Shown: positions 21,426-30,629 of the stretch, piece after piece
Numbering within the stretch: the stretch's first letter is position 1
Layout: each line of letters opens with the position of its first letter
Assembly: GCA_949775045.1 (NCBI GenBank)
Contig: OX459102.1
Location: forward strand, 7,270,073-7,334,072
Origin: Metridium senile
Taxonomy: Eukaryota; Cnidaria; Anthozoa; Actiniaria; Metridiidae
DNA length: 64,000 nucleotides
Direction of reading: 5' to 3'
Translations under genes and position numbers: made by a program
Notes under the pieces: generated by a model
Told to the model about the DNA's origin: nothing
The model's input: the letters and a program-made list of their open reading frames with translations, nothing else
Databases searched by the model: none

Positions 21426-22873
21426 ATGGTGATGATTGTGGTGATAATGATGGGGATGATGATGATAATTAATGATGATGGTGCAAATGATGGTGGTGGT
21501 TGTTGTCGAGGTGATGATGATGATGACGATGATGATGGTGATGACGGTGGTGGTGATGATGATGATAATGCTGAGTAGTGGTGGTGGTGGTGGTGATGAT
21601 GATGATAATGCTGATGGTGGTGATGATGATGGTGGTGGTGGTGGTGATGGTGATGATGATAATGCTGAGTAGTGGTGGTGGTGGTGGTGATGATGATGAT
21701 AATGCTGATGGTGGTGATGATGATGGTGGTGGTGGTGATGATGATGATGATGATAATGCTGATGGTGGTGATGATGATGGTGGTGGTGCAGGCGATAATG
21801 ATGATAATGATAGTATAATTATCCATACATTTTTCTATGCATTCATTCATTCATTCATTCTTTTGTTAATTCATTAATTTATATATATAAACATTCATTC
21901 ATTCTTACTTACTTACTTCCGGTCGGAGACACAATAGTGTCCACGGGATTCATTAGTGTCTAATAGCCCTGTATCTCTGAGGAGTACGTCCACGAAGGTG
22001 GTTGCTTGTCTCCCCGCATTAGCTTTTCCATGTCTAGGTAGCCATGTCACAGTGAGGTGGGCAGGTGAAGATTTATCACGAAATGTGTGGCCAGCTAGCG
22101 AGAGCCTTCGACATCTAATAACTTCTGATATATGTTTCAGATTTCCATAAAGTTCACTATTTGACATCTTTTTGTTCCATGCGATGTTATATACGCTCCT
22201 GAGCATTTTGGCATTCATTCATTAATTCATTTGTTAATTCATTCATTTATTGATATATACATTCATTCATTCATTCATTCACTCATTTGTTCATTCACTC
22301 ATCTATTCATTTATACATTCATCCATTCATTTGTTAATTCATTCATTTATTGATATATACATTCATTCATTCATTCATTTCAGTATTCATTCACTCATTT
22401 AGTCAATTCATTGATTCATTTATTATTATATTTATGTTTATTTATTTATTCATTTTCCCAGGTTCAGACAGACGCACAAGCGAACGCAGCCTTCGAAGGC
22501 AAAATCATGAAACTTAGTTTTCACTGTCAGCAACCTGGACGCACCCCGTGGGAAGAGTGCATTGTATTCAAAGAAAAATATATCGTGAAACCAGTTAAAT
22601 GTAAGATATATATTTTAGACATGATGTATATCACTTGATGACTGTCTGTCTGTCTGTCTGACTTAATCGTTTGATTGATTAATTGATTGATTGATTGAAC
22701 GATTGATCGTTTGGTTGATTGGTTGATTAATTGATTGACTAAATGGCTGGCTGGCTGGCTGGTTGGCTGGCTGGCCGACCGACAGATTAACTGCATGACC
22801 GATTGATTATTATTTGCCCAAACATCGTCTTTTGCATTGCAATAATGACTGATAGACTGAAGGACTGACGGAC

Positions 22874-22918
<45 letters not shown>

Positions 22919-23905
22919 ATTTAATGGATTGATTGTTGATTAATTTCAGGTCCTAAATCATTTTCGACTATTACGCCCTCGACCATGTCTGTAACAAGTC
23001 CAAATACTACCTACTCTCCCCTCCCTAAAACCACAGCAACCACTACTGAGGAACTTGAGGTTACAGAATCTAGTACTGTAAGCACAGGCAGCCCAAGCAA
23101 ATCACTTGTATTCAGTGGATTTTTTTTCATTTTTTTTTTTTTTCAATAAAATGTTACTAAACTTTGTCTGTAGTTGTTGTGTGTACTTAACTACTTTTTG
23201 AATGATTTTTAGCTAGTTTTAAGCCATATTTATAATTTCTCCCCCATGGTTTAAAACTAGCTAAAAATCACCCAAAAAGTATTTAAATACATCACAACAA
23301 CTACAGACAAAATGCTCAAAAGTTGCTCGAAAAGTTTTGACGTTTCTTATCAATTTGATGATTTCAAAGCATACAATTCCGTTAGCTTTAATAATAGAAC
23401 GTGTTAACATAAATCTAGAATATTTTCTTGGTATTTTATAGAAACGTTTGTTTTGATTTTACATCCGCTGACCACCTGGTTCGTATTTACAAATTACCAC
23501 AGGAAGACCACTGCTTCACAAAGTTTATTCAAATACTGTAAAGCCTATTTTCAAACTGTATTTGAACCATTGGAGTAAAAAAAAAACTGATAATTGGTTT
23601 GAATTCATGTAAAAATCAAAAAAAGAACAAAAGTTGCTCGAAAGTGAAAAAGTTGCTCGAAATCGGAAAAATTGCCTAAAAGTTGCCGAGCAACTTGTGG
23701 ACAGTCATAATGAGGATGATAATGGTGATGAAGATGATGATGATGATGATGAAGATGGTGGTGGTGGTGACGATGATGATGATGATGATTATGGTGGTGG
23801 TGGTGAAGTTGATGATGGTGGTGGTGGCGATTGTGGTGGTGCTAATGATGATGATGATGATGCTAGTGTTAGTGAAAGATGATGATGATGGTGGTGATGA
23901 TGATA

Positions 23906-23942
<37 letters not shown>

Positions 23943-25134
23943 CAAAAGTGTAAGTGGTAAATGATGAAGATTATTTTCTGATCAGACTGAAGCGTCGCTG
24001 ACAACAAATTCAACATACTACAATCAAGCAAGTCAAGGCGCCCGCGTTCACAAGAACGTCATCATCGGTGTGTCAGCGGCAGGAGGAGTAATGGTTGTTG
24101 GTATAGTCATAGTTATTTGTGTTTGTTGCTGTAGAAAACTAAAGAGGTATGGATTGTAGTTATCGTCATTCTCTTTATCATCATAATCATTATTATTATC
24201 ACTAGCATCATCACCATCATCACCATCATCATCACTATCATCATCATCATTATTACTATCTTCACCATCATTTTTAACGCCATCATCATCATCATCATTG
24301 CCATTATTACAACCATCATCATCATCATTATTATTGCCATTATTACAACCATCATCATCATCATTATCATTGCCATTATTACAACCATCATCATCATCAT
24401 TATCATCTATGACTATCACCATCGTCATCATCATTATCACTATAATCACCATCATCATCATCATTGCCATTATTGCCACATCATTATCATCATCATCATC
24501 TATTACCAAAGGCTCCACGACAAACATGTAAATCAGTATCTTGTTTCTGGTAAATAGAATTTTAATTTTATATTTATAATTATTGTAACAATTGACTGTT
24601 TTTTATCGTGGATATAAATAAAATTTCCTTATCCTTATTCTACCATCATCATTGTCAACACCATCATAGTCATCATTATCTTTACAATTATTGTCACCAT
24701 CATCATCTCATCTATGGCTATCATCATCATCATCACCACATGGTCATCGGCACAAGCTGTGTCATCCTCTCCGGCTAAATAAAGTTACTTACATACTTGC
24801 CGTGATTACCATAAAATGATCACAAATCGTAAATCATAGAATTCGCAATACAAAAAACTACAATATGGTATTTTTGTTGGTTTTCTTGCAGAAGGGATAT
24901 AAGCAAATACACAGCAGCTCTTTATGATTCGTCGCAGGTTGGTCTGTTGGTGGATTCTTGAGCATCATGCATCATCACAATCATTTATCTCCAACATTAA
25001 TTCATTATCATCACTATCGTCATCATTCATTATCATCATTATCTTTATAATCATTCTTGATCATCATCATCACCATATATTATCACCATCATCATCACCA
25101 TCATCATCACTATCATCATCACCATCATCATCAC

Positions 25135-25181
<47 letters not shown>

Positions 25182-25446
25182 CCATCATCAATACCATCAT
25201 CACCATCATCACCATCATCATGATCACCATCATCACCATCATCATCACCATCATCATCATCATCATCATCACCATCATCATCACCATCATCATCACCATC
25301 ATCACCACCATCATCCGACCATTACCATCATCATCATCACCATCATCATCATCACAATCATCATCATCACCATTATCATCATCATCACCATCATCGCCAC
25401 CATCATCATCATCATCACCATCGCCACCATCATCATCATCATCACT

Positions 25447-25480
<34 letters not shown>

Positions 25481-27716
25481 CCATCACCATCATCACCATC
25501 ATCATCACCATCATCATCAGCATCATCATCATCACCATCATCATCAGCATCATCATCATCACCATCATCACCACCATCATCATCATCATCATCACAATCA
25601 TCATCACCATCATCATCATCATCATCAGCATCATCAACATCATCATGATCATCATCATGATCATCACCATCATCATCACCATTCAGTATCAACACTTTAA
25701 TCACCTTCATTACTATCGTCATCATTCATCATCATCATCTACATTATCATCTTCGACGTCATCATAACCATAGATTATACAATAATCATTATTGTCATTA
25801 TTGTCATCGTTATCATCACCATCATTGTCATCATCATCATCATCATCTCATGTTTATCACAAGCATTACCATAATCTTCATAATAATTGATTAATGTAAT
25901 CATCATTATCATCACTAACATTAACTGATATAATATTAATAATATCGATATTATAATATCATCATTGAGTTGTTTTATTGTAGGATCAGGGTTCTGCCGG
26001 TATTTATGCAGCGACGAATATTCGTCTGTCATCGACGTCAAAATCCGTCACCCTTACCAGTAAGTTACAACTGTTTTGATAAACACATACGTTATACACA
26101 AGTTATATATACAGCGTATACAACGTATTCTACGTTTTTTGAAATAGCTGTATATAAAGTAAAATGTTGTAGTTTCACGCCGTTATCTGTCATCCCTTTA
26201 CTACTTGACAAATTAGAAAGGCGCGTTTGCAAAGGTATTGCCTTGATTCAGATAGTGTGTTTTCATTTATAATTGTGTGTAATTGTTTAGAAGTAATATT
26301 TTCCCGTGTTTGGCTTGGAATTTGTGACTATTTGTACAACAAATCGAGGCTTAGCCTGTGCAAATGCGCCTTTTGTTGAATAGTACAGCGGTGCTAGACA
26401 GGGTGTTAGGCCTTATTATAACGCTAATGCGTTCTCAAAAACGTACTTTGAAGTGCAAGTTTCCCGCCAATTAAATCTATGTACGGGAATTTACTTCCGT
26501 TTCCGGTTCTTATAGGTCACAGCAATCCAGCATACGAACGAGGGCATGATTACTCCATTAAAGTTACTGATTCCCGAAAAGTACCTAGTTCCACTCCGCC
26601 TAAGTCCAGTCCACCTCGACTTGTGTTCTCCAGCGAATCTTACGAGGGTGATAATGCAGTGATGAGCGCATGCGCAAAGGAAGTACCGCGTTCTCCAATA
26701 AAACAGCGTGGTAACATGCTGGTCAAGTATGAAAATGTAACGATTTTATCAGACCTTAGACCAGGTAATGATGATGGTGATGATGATGATGATGATGGTG
26801 ATGATGATTATAAGGTGGTGATGATGATGATGATGGTGGTGATGATGATGATGATGGTGGTGGTGGTGATGATGATGATGGTGGTGGTGATGATGTAGGC
26901 CGGCTCTTGGGGAATTGGGGACGAGGAGGGAAGGGGAGGGGGTGGGGGGTGGAAGGAAAGGGAAAGGAGAGCCTGCTAGCAAACCCCACTTTTTCGTGTA
27001 CCCGCCTACTTCAAGACACTTCAAAACATCAAATTATTCAGCCAATCAGAGCATACAACAGAGTTTACAGGAAGTGATCTGGAAGTTGTCACTTTTACGT
27101 GTCGACCGTTGAGTTTGTAAACAAGAGCCAGCGACTTCATATTATCAAATCTTTTATTATTTTAATCATTATCATTTGAAATAAAACTATGTTATACAGT
27201 GCCTCAAACCCTGCAATTTGCGTTGTGTTAGAAACTATCTGAACTCATTCTATCGCATTGATCTTTCACAATGCTTTTGCGGCAACCAAAACAACAGCTC
27301 AATTTTCTTCTTGATCTTTGACCTTTGAAAAAGCTTGAAATACTTTTATAATAAAAATATATACGACTTTCATTGCCATGACCGTAGTGGGAAACAAAGC
27401 CAAAACATCTTTACCTTCGAGTAAATCGTCAGCAGCTTTTTTTTGTCGTCTGTTTTCAAGTCTCCGAAGAAGTCTTGAAAACAGTTGAACAAGCACGCGA
27501 AGACACTAAGTTAGTAACATTGCGTCCAATTACAAATACTATGATTGACAGCGTCATGCTTCATTTTGACCAATAGGAGCGTGCGGCCTCTGGCGGCCGC
27601 AGGTACACGAAAAAGTGGGGTTTGCTAGCAGGCTCTCCTTTCCCTTTCCTTCCTCCTCCACCCCCTCCCCTCCCCTCCTCGTCCCCAATTCCCCAAGAGC
27701 CGGCCACGCAGGCTAG

Positions 27717-27760
<44 letters not shown>

Positions 27761-28452
27761 ATGATGATGATGATGGTGGTGGTGATGATGATGATGGTGG
27801 TGGTGGTGATGATGATGATGATGGTGGTGATGATGATAATGGTGGTGATAATAATAATGATGATTAAGAAGGTGATAATATTGATAAAAATAATGCTGCT
27901 ATTGATAATGATTATAAATAGTAACTATGTTTATAGTAACCGTTTTTCTAAATCAGTGTATATACGTTTCTGTCTTTACTCAGAAAGTGTCCCGGATGCT
28001 GAGCGTTTCTATGACAATCCCGGTGACAATACTCGGTTATACCACGTATTGGAAAATTCCGAATCAGTTCCGAGCTATGCCGAGGCACCGCCAAGCCATG
28101 CCGAAAACATCCCGAGCAACAACTCACATTCAGGACCTAGTACTGGTAATTCTCTACCAGACTTCTCTCTGCCGTCATTGAACGAGTCAAACGAGCAGAC
28201 TTCAGGAAACTGTTGCAATGACGTCAGCGATGAGCCAATCTATGCCAATAGCCCCGCAACTGTTTCGAGCGACCCGCGGGATGAAGCATTCTCTTTCGAG
28301 GTCGTCCCGCCAAACGAACATGGAAATAATATGATAAGTAAGGAATCGATTGATTATGGTAATGATAACGAGAATGACATATATGAGAACTCAGAAGCAT
28401 TGAGAAGCAAGTATTCACATGACCAAGCAGTTGAAAATGAAGGATATATGTC

Positions 28453-28483
<31 letters not shown>

Positions 28484-28732
28484 AACGATGACGTCACACA
28501 TAAGATCGAGCCAATATACGACAACCCATCAACAATGAGTGATACCGCTGACCATGTTGAAAGTCATACTGGGGACTCGCCTCTGCTAAGTGTCCAGTCA
28601 GATGACGCTGTTTATCAAGAGTTGCAAAGCTCACGAGCCAAGGCATCAGATTATCAATCTCTTACTCCTGTAACTGCACGAAAAACAAAACCAAAGCCAA
28701 AGCCAAAACCGGCACACAAGTCAAATAGTTGA
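18472..28732 (+). CDS. Unrecognised single-pass receptor-like protein with Tyr-motif tail
   Basis: Exons: 18472-18769, 21104-21342, 22462-22600, 22950-23077, 23986-24146, 24892-24937, 25984-26059, 26516-26764, 27984-28732. All junctions are in phase, giving 694 aa. In order: signal peptide (1-27); ectodomain with 13 cysteines (28, 51, 58, 68, 71, 73, 89, 101, 132, 145, 201, 212, 226) and N-glycosylation sites such as Asn52, Asn77 and Asn125; Ser/Thr-rich stalk (about 227-285); transmembrane helix (about 293-317) ending CVCCC then basic RKLKR, a possible palmitoylation site. The 377-residue tail has NPAY (366-369), Tyr-x-Asn at Tyr434, 455, 532, 570, 579 and 624, a ten-Asp run (603-612), YQEL-x9-YQSL (656-672, ITAM-like) and a KPKPKPKP end. 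I do not recognise the ectodomain family. A receptor or adaptor-recruiting role is inference from the motifs. A start at 18325 is possible but would bury the signal peptide. Confidence 0.85.
19131..19378. repeat. Two-copy tandem repeat in intron 1
   Basis: A unit of about 120-130 bp running gaagaaaataaac...gtagataaaacttc-gaagaataaagacta occurs twice (about 19138 and 19256). Its open frame on the minus strand is not supported. Confidence 0.75.
19379..20930. other. Intron 1 remainder, nothing recognised
   Basis: AT-rich intron of the receptor-like gene. No exon with paired splice sites and no repeat with a second copy in the window was found. Confidence 0.5.
20938..21075. repeat. ATC-rich tract before exon 2
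   Basis: A degenerate then pure (ATC)n run ends about 30 bases before the acceptor at 21103. The 139-codon open frame beginning at 20938 includes real exon 2 only from 21104. Confidence 0.85.
21343..21820. repeat. ATG/GTG microsatellite at intron 2 donor
   Basis: A perfect (GAT)n of about 24 units starts 11 bases after the 5' splice site at 21343 and grades into a higher-order GAT/GGT repeat with a unit ending gataatgctgagtagtggtg (about 75 bp). Confidence 0.9.
21840..22455. repeat. ATTC tetranucleotide tracts around a LINE fragment
   Basis: (attc)n at 21840-21905 and degenerate attc/atttattg tracts at 22205-22455 flank the LINE remnant at 21913-22218. Confidence 0.85.
21913..22218 (-). pseudogene. 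C-terminal fragment of a non-LTR retrotransposon (LINE) ORF2
   Basis: The minus-strand frame reads like the tail of a LINE reverse transcriptase polyprotein: LRSVYNIAWNKKMSNSELYG, then RRLSLAGHTFRD, then the GKANAGRQATTFVDVLLRDTG block. These three blocks in this order follow the RT domain in CR1/RTE/Jockey-type elements. About 100 residues remain; RT and endonuclease are missing, so it is a dead 5'-truncated copy. Which clade it belongs to cannot be told from this piece. Confidence 0.8.
22640..22930. repeat. CTGT / GATT tetranucleotide tracts in intron 3
   Basis: (ctgt)n, (gatt)n and (ggct)n runs are interspersed, ending in a pure (gatt) run just before exon 4 at 22950. Confidence 0.85.
23163..23312. 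mobile_element. Hairpin MITE in intron 4
   Basis: The left arm tttgtctgtagttgttgtg pairs with cacaacaactacagacaaa-type sequence at the right end, and aactagctaaaaatca pairs with tgatttttagctagtt. Confidence 0.75.
23700..23945. repeat. GAT/GGT microsatellite in intron 4
   Basis: A degenerate GAT/GGT tract ends about 40 bases before exon 5 (23986). Confidence 0.9.
24158..24745. repeat. ATC/ATT microsatellite in intron 5
   Basis: It includes a four-fold higher-order unit of about 45 bp (ccattattacaaccatcatc) at about 24298-24400. Acidic or Met-rich minus frames are repeat translations. Confidence 0.9.
24955..25870. repeat. Long ATC/ACC microsatellite filling intron 6
   Basis: About 900 bp of (ATC)n/(ACC)n, the longest simple repeat in the window. 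Six frames are partly open, with His-, Ser-, Ile-, Asp- and Met-rich readings; none is coding. Confidence 0.95.
26765..26897. repeat. GAT/GTG microsatellite beginning at intron 8 donor
   Basis: The repeat starts at the splice donor itself (gtaatgatgatgg) and runs into the inverted-repeat element at 26898. The other part of the tract resumes at 27716. Confidence 0.9.
26898..27705. mobile_element. 808-bp inverted-repeat element inserted in a microsatellite
   Basis: The left arm starts ggccggctcttggggaattg and is matched for about 105 bp by the inverted right arm, with a few mismatches in the G-rich part. The element splits a GAT tract in intron 8 of the receptor-like gene. No target duplication was found. 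Long arms with a captured gene fragment suggest a Mutator-like type, but the family is unproven. Confidence 0.8.
27299..27496 (-). pseudogene. Decayed RecQ-like helicase fragment inside the element
   Basis: The minus-strand frame contains KKAADDLLEGKDVLALFPT, which matches the RecQ-family pattern leading into the Walker A loop (usually ...GKDVLAVLPTGYGKS). After PT the expected glycine-rich loop is lost in this frame. A shifted frame gives GHGNESRIYF, suggesting a frameshift plus substitutions. About 40 residues are recognisable. Similar RecQ ORFs travel with mobile elements in cnidarians, as I recall; a protein search would settle it. Confidence 0.45.
27716..27870. repeat. GAT/GTG microsatellite, distal part
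   Basis: Continuation of the tract broken by the 808-bp element; it ends about 110 bases before exon 9 (27984). Confidence 0.9.
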
Positions 28733-29085
28733 GGCTGTATTGTCTTGGGGGCCAATCATTATTCACAGAGAGAGGGGACTGTGCCAAGACTGGCACAGAG
28801 GTCAAATAGTTGAGGCTGGGTTGTCTTGTAGGGCAGTCATCATTTACAAGGAGGGGAACTGGTGCAAATATAGTGAATCAGCAATTTTTATACACCATTA
28901 AGGCCGAGGCTAATAGAGAAAAAAAAACCACTTTATTAGGGCGTCGAGGGGTCACAAACATTTTGTAAGCTAGCGAAAATCAAAATGCACCCCCCCCCCC
29001 CCCCCCACCCCCTCTTTCCCTGTAAATAACGAAAGGTCTTTATGTCCGCCTCGTATCCCTGTAAATACAAGGATGTACATAAATA
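28733..29085. other. Downstream of receptor-like gene; poly-C tract
   Basis: A short imperfect duplication follows the stop codon (aagtcaaatagttgaggctg at about 28719 and aggtcaaatagttgaggctg at about 28799). A run of about 20 C lies at 28988-29014. No clear AATAAA close to the stop codon. Confidence 0.55.
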
Positions 29086-29250
29086 TCATAGAGCGGTTTT
29101 CGTACGAGTGGGAAACTGACCGTACCTTACCGTAGCCGTAACCGTACCGTAAGTTCTATAAAAATATTCGAAAATTCTACACTAACAGTACCGTAACTGT
29201 GCGGTAAATATTACGGCCAGTTTCCCACTCATACGAAAACCGCTCTATCA
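29086..29250. mobile_element. 159-bp MITE with 3-bp TSD
   Basis: The element spans 29089-29247. Ends are tagagcggttttcgta and the inverted tacgaaaaccgctcta, with further pairing at gtgggaaact. It is flanked by TCA on both sides. Confidence 0.75.
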
Positions 29251-29706
29251 TCAATATTTATGTTAATATTGGTTTTAAATTCGATATTATACACTTATTG
29301 GATTCATCCGAGCGGTCCATTTTGGCAGAGACCGCAGACCGTAGGTCGAGCCTTATATTGAAATCGAGACTTAAATATCTGCCATAATAGGCGAGGACTG
29401 GATGAATCCATGTTTCAATCAATCAATCAATTTATTCATTCTCAGTCATTGTTACAAATGATATAAATAATATTTCTAAAATTACAATTATTAGGTAAGT
29501 GTAAAAAATGATCAAGAACAAATAATTCTTTCAAAATATCTCGAGTAAACAATTAAAATGTTGCAGTCCAAATGGTTGCTGTCCAATATCGCAAAATAAA
29601 TGGATCGCCACGTGACTAAAATATACGGAGATGTGATTGGAGGATCTGGACCCGTTATTTCTATAAAGTGTCCTGGAAAACCTGTACTTTTCCATGACAG
29701 AACATC
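29251..29706. other. No gene seen
   Basis: AT-rich spacer. The minus frame at 29531-29794 overlaps the following transposon end and is not credible. Confidence 0.5.
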
Positions 29707-29967
29707 CTGAATACCCCGGGAGGGGTACTCCCTTTGTCCAAGTAGTAGGGGAGATCGGCGTACCTTTTAGGGTGCTTTTAGGGTTCTGGCTCAAAAGTCA
29801 GTTACGTAACATGATTTCGTACCTGTAAGAGTCATTTTTACTCTGTTTTGTTGGGGTAGAAATCGACAAGGCTTTATCAGTTATTTTTATATGTGCGTAT
29901 CTTTTAGGGGTCGTTTTCAAAATCTCCGCCGATCACCAGTACCACTTGGACAATAAGGGCTGAATAC
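29707..29967. mobile_element. hAT-like MITE with 8-bp TSD, copy 2
   Basis: The element spans 29715-29959 and is the same family as 16450-16685 (arms accacttgga / tccaagtagtagggg; gatcggcgtaccttttaggg). It is flanked by CTGAATAC at 29707-29714 and 29960-29967. The right terminus is diverged. Confidence 0.8.
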
Positions 29968-30629
29968 CTATAGCTTGTCTTATAAATATTCTGTATACTC
30001 CCCCTCCCCTCTCTCCCTCCTCTCCCGCCCCCTCCCCCTACACATAAAAAACTAATAGGGACACAGCAACAACAATATCATCGAGAACAAATGTAATATA
30101 TAAAAATAACAACTATAATTTCAAAAATAAGATGTCCATAAAATTTTAAAATTTCATGAAAATTTCAATCGCGGTTTTTGTATATTTTTAAGAGAAGTAT
30201 TTCACGTCTTTTTATATGATAGAGAATATAAATGATACAGTTTATAGTGCAGTTATTTGTGTGTTTATTTCTTATTGAATTAGGCATTTCAATCCTTCCC
30301 TTTTTTTTCTTCACTTTCTCGTTTGATAACTTCCAATTTTTGGGCTACCTGTGGTTTGACCCAATCTCCTCTTACAACAACTTGGAAGTAACGCCTGACT
30401 GTTTACTATCACCAACGAAGCGAAATCGGTTGCTGTGTACGCAGGATCCAAGAAAACTGTTATTTTTTCCATTTTAAAACGACAATTCTATCTCAAAATT
30501 AATACAAAACGGTTATAACTCATCTATGCTTGCTAAGACATGTAGCAAGAATGATTTTGTGGCGATATTTACTCGTGGAAATGGAAGTTCTTGTCGTTTG
30601 ACTTGTGATTATTAAATCTCAAGCTGAAA

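Noticed and set aside
25051..25767. Long Asp-, His-, Ser- and Ile-rich frames on both strands
   Set aside because: ATC/ACC microsatellite in an intron; several overlapping frames open at once.
27716..28732. 338-aa frame starting in a Met-rich repeat
   Set aside because: Only 27984-28732 is the real last exon of the receptor-like gene; the Met-rich start is the GAT microsatellite upstream of the acceptor.
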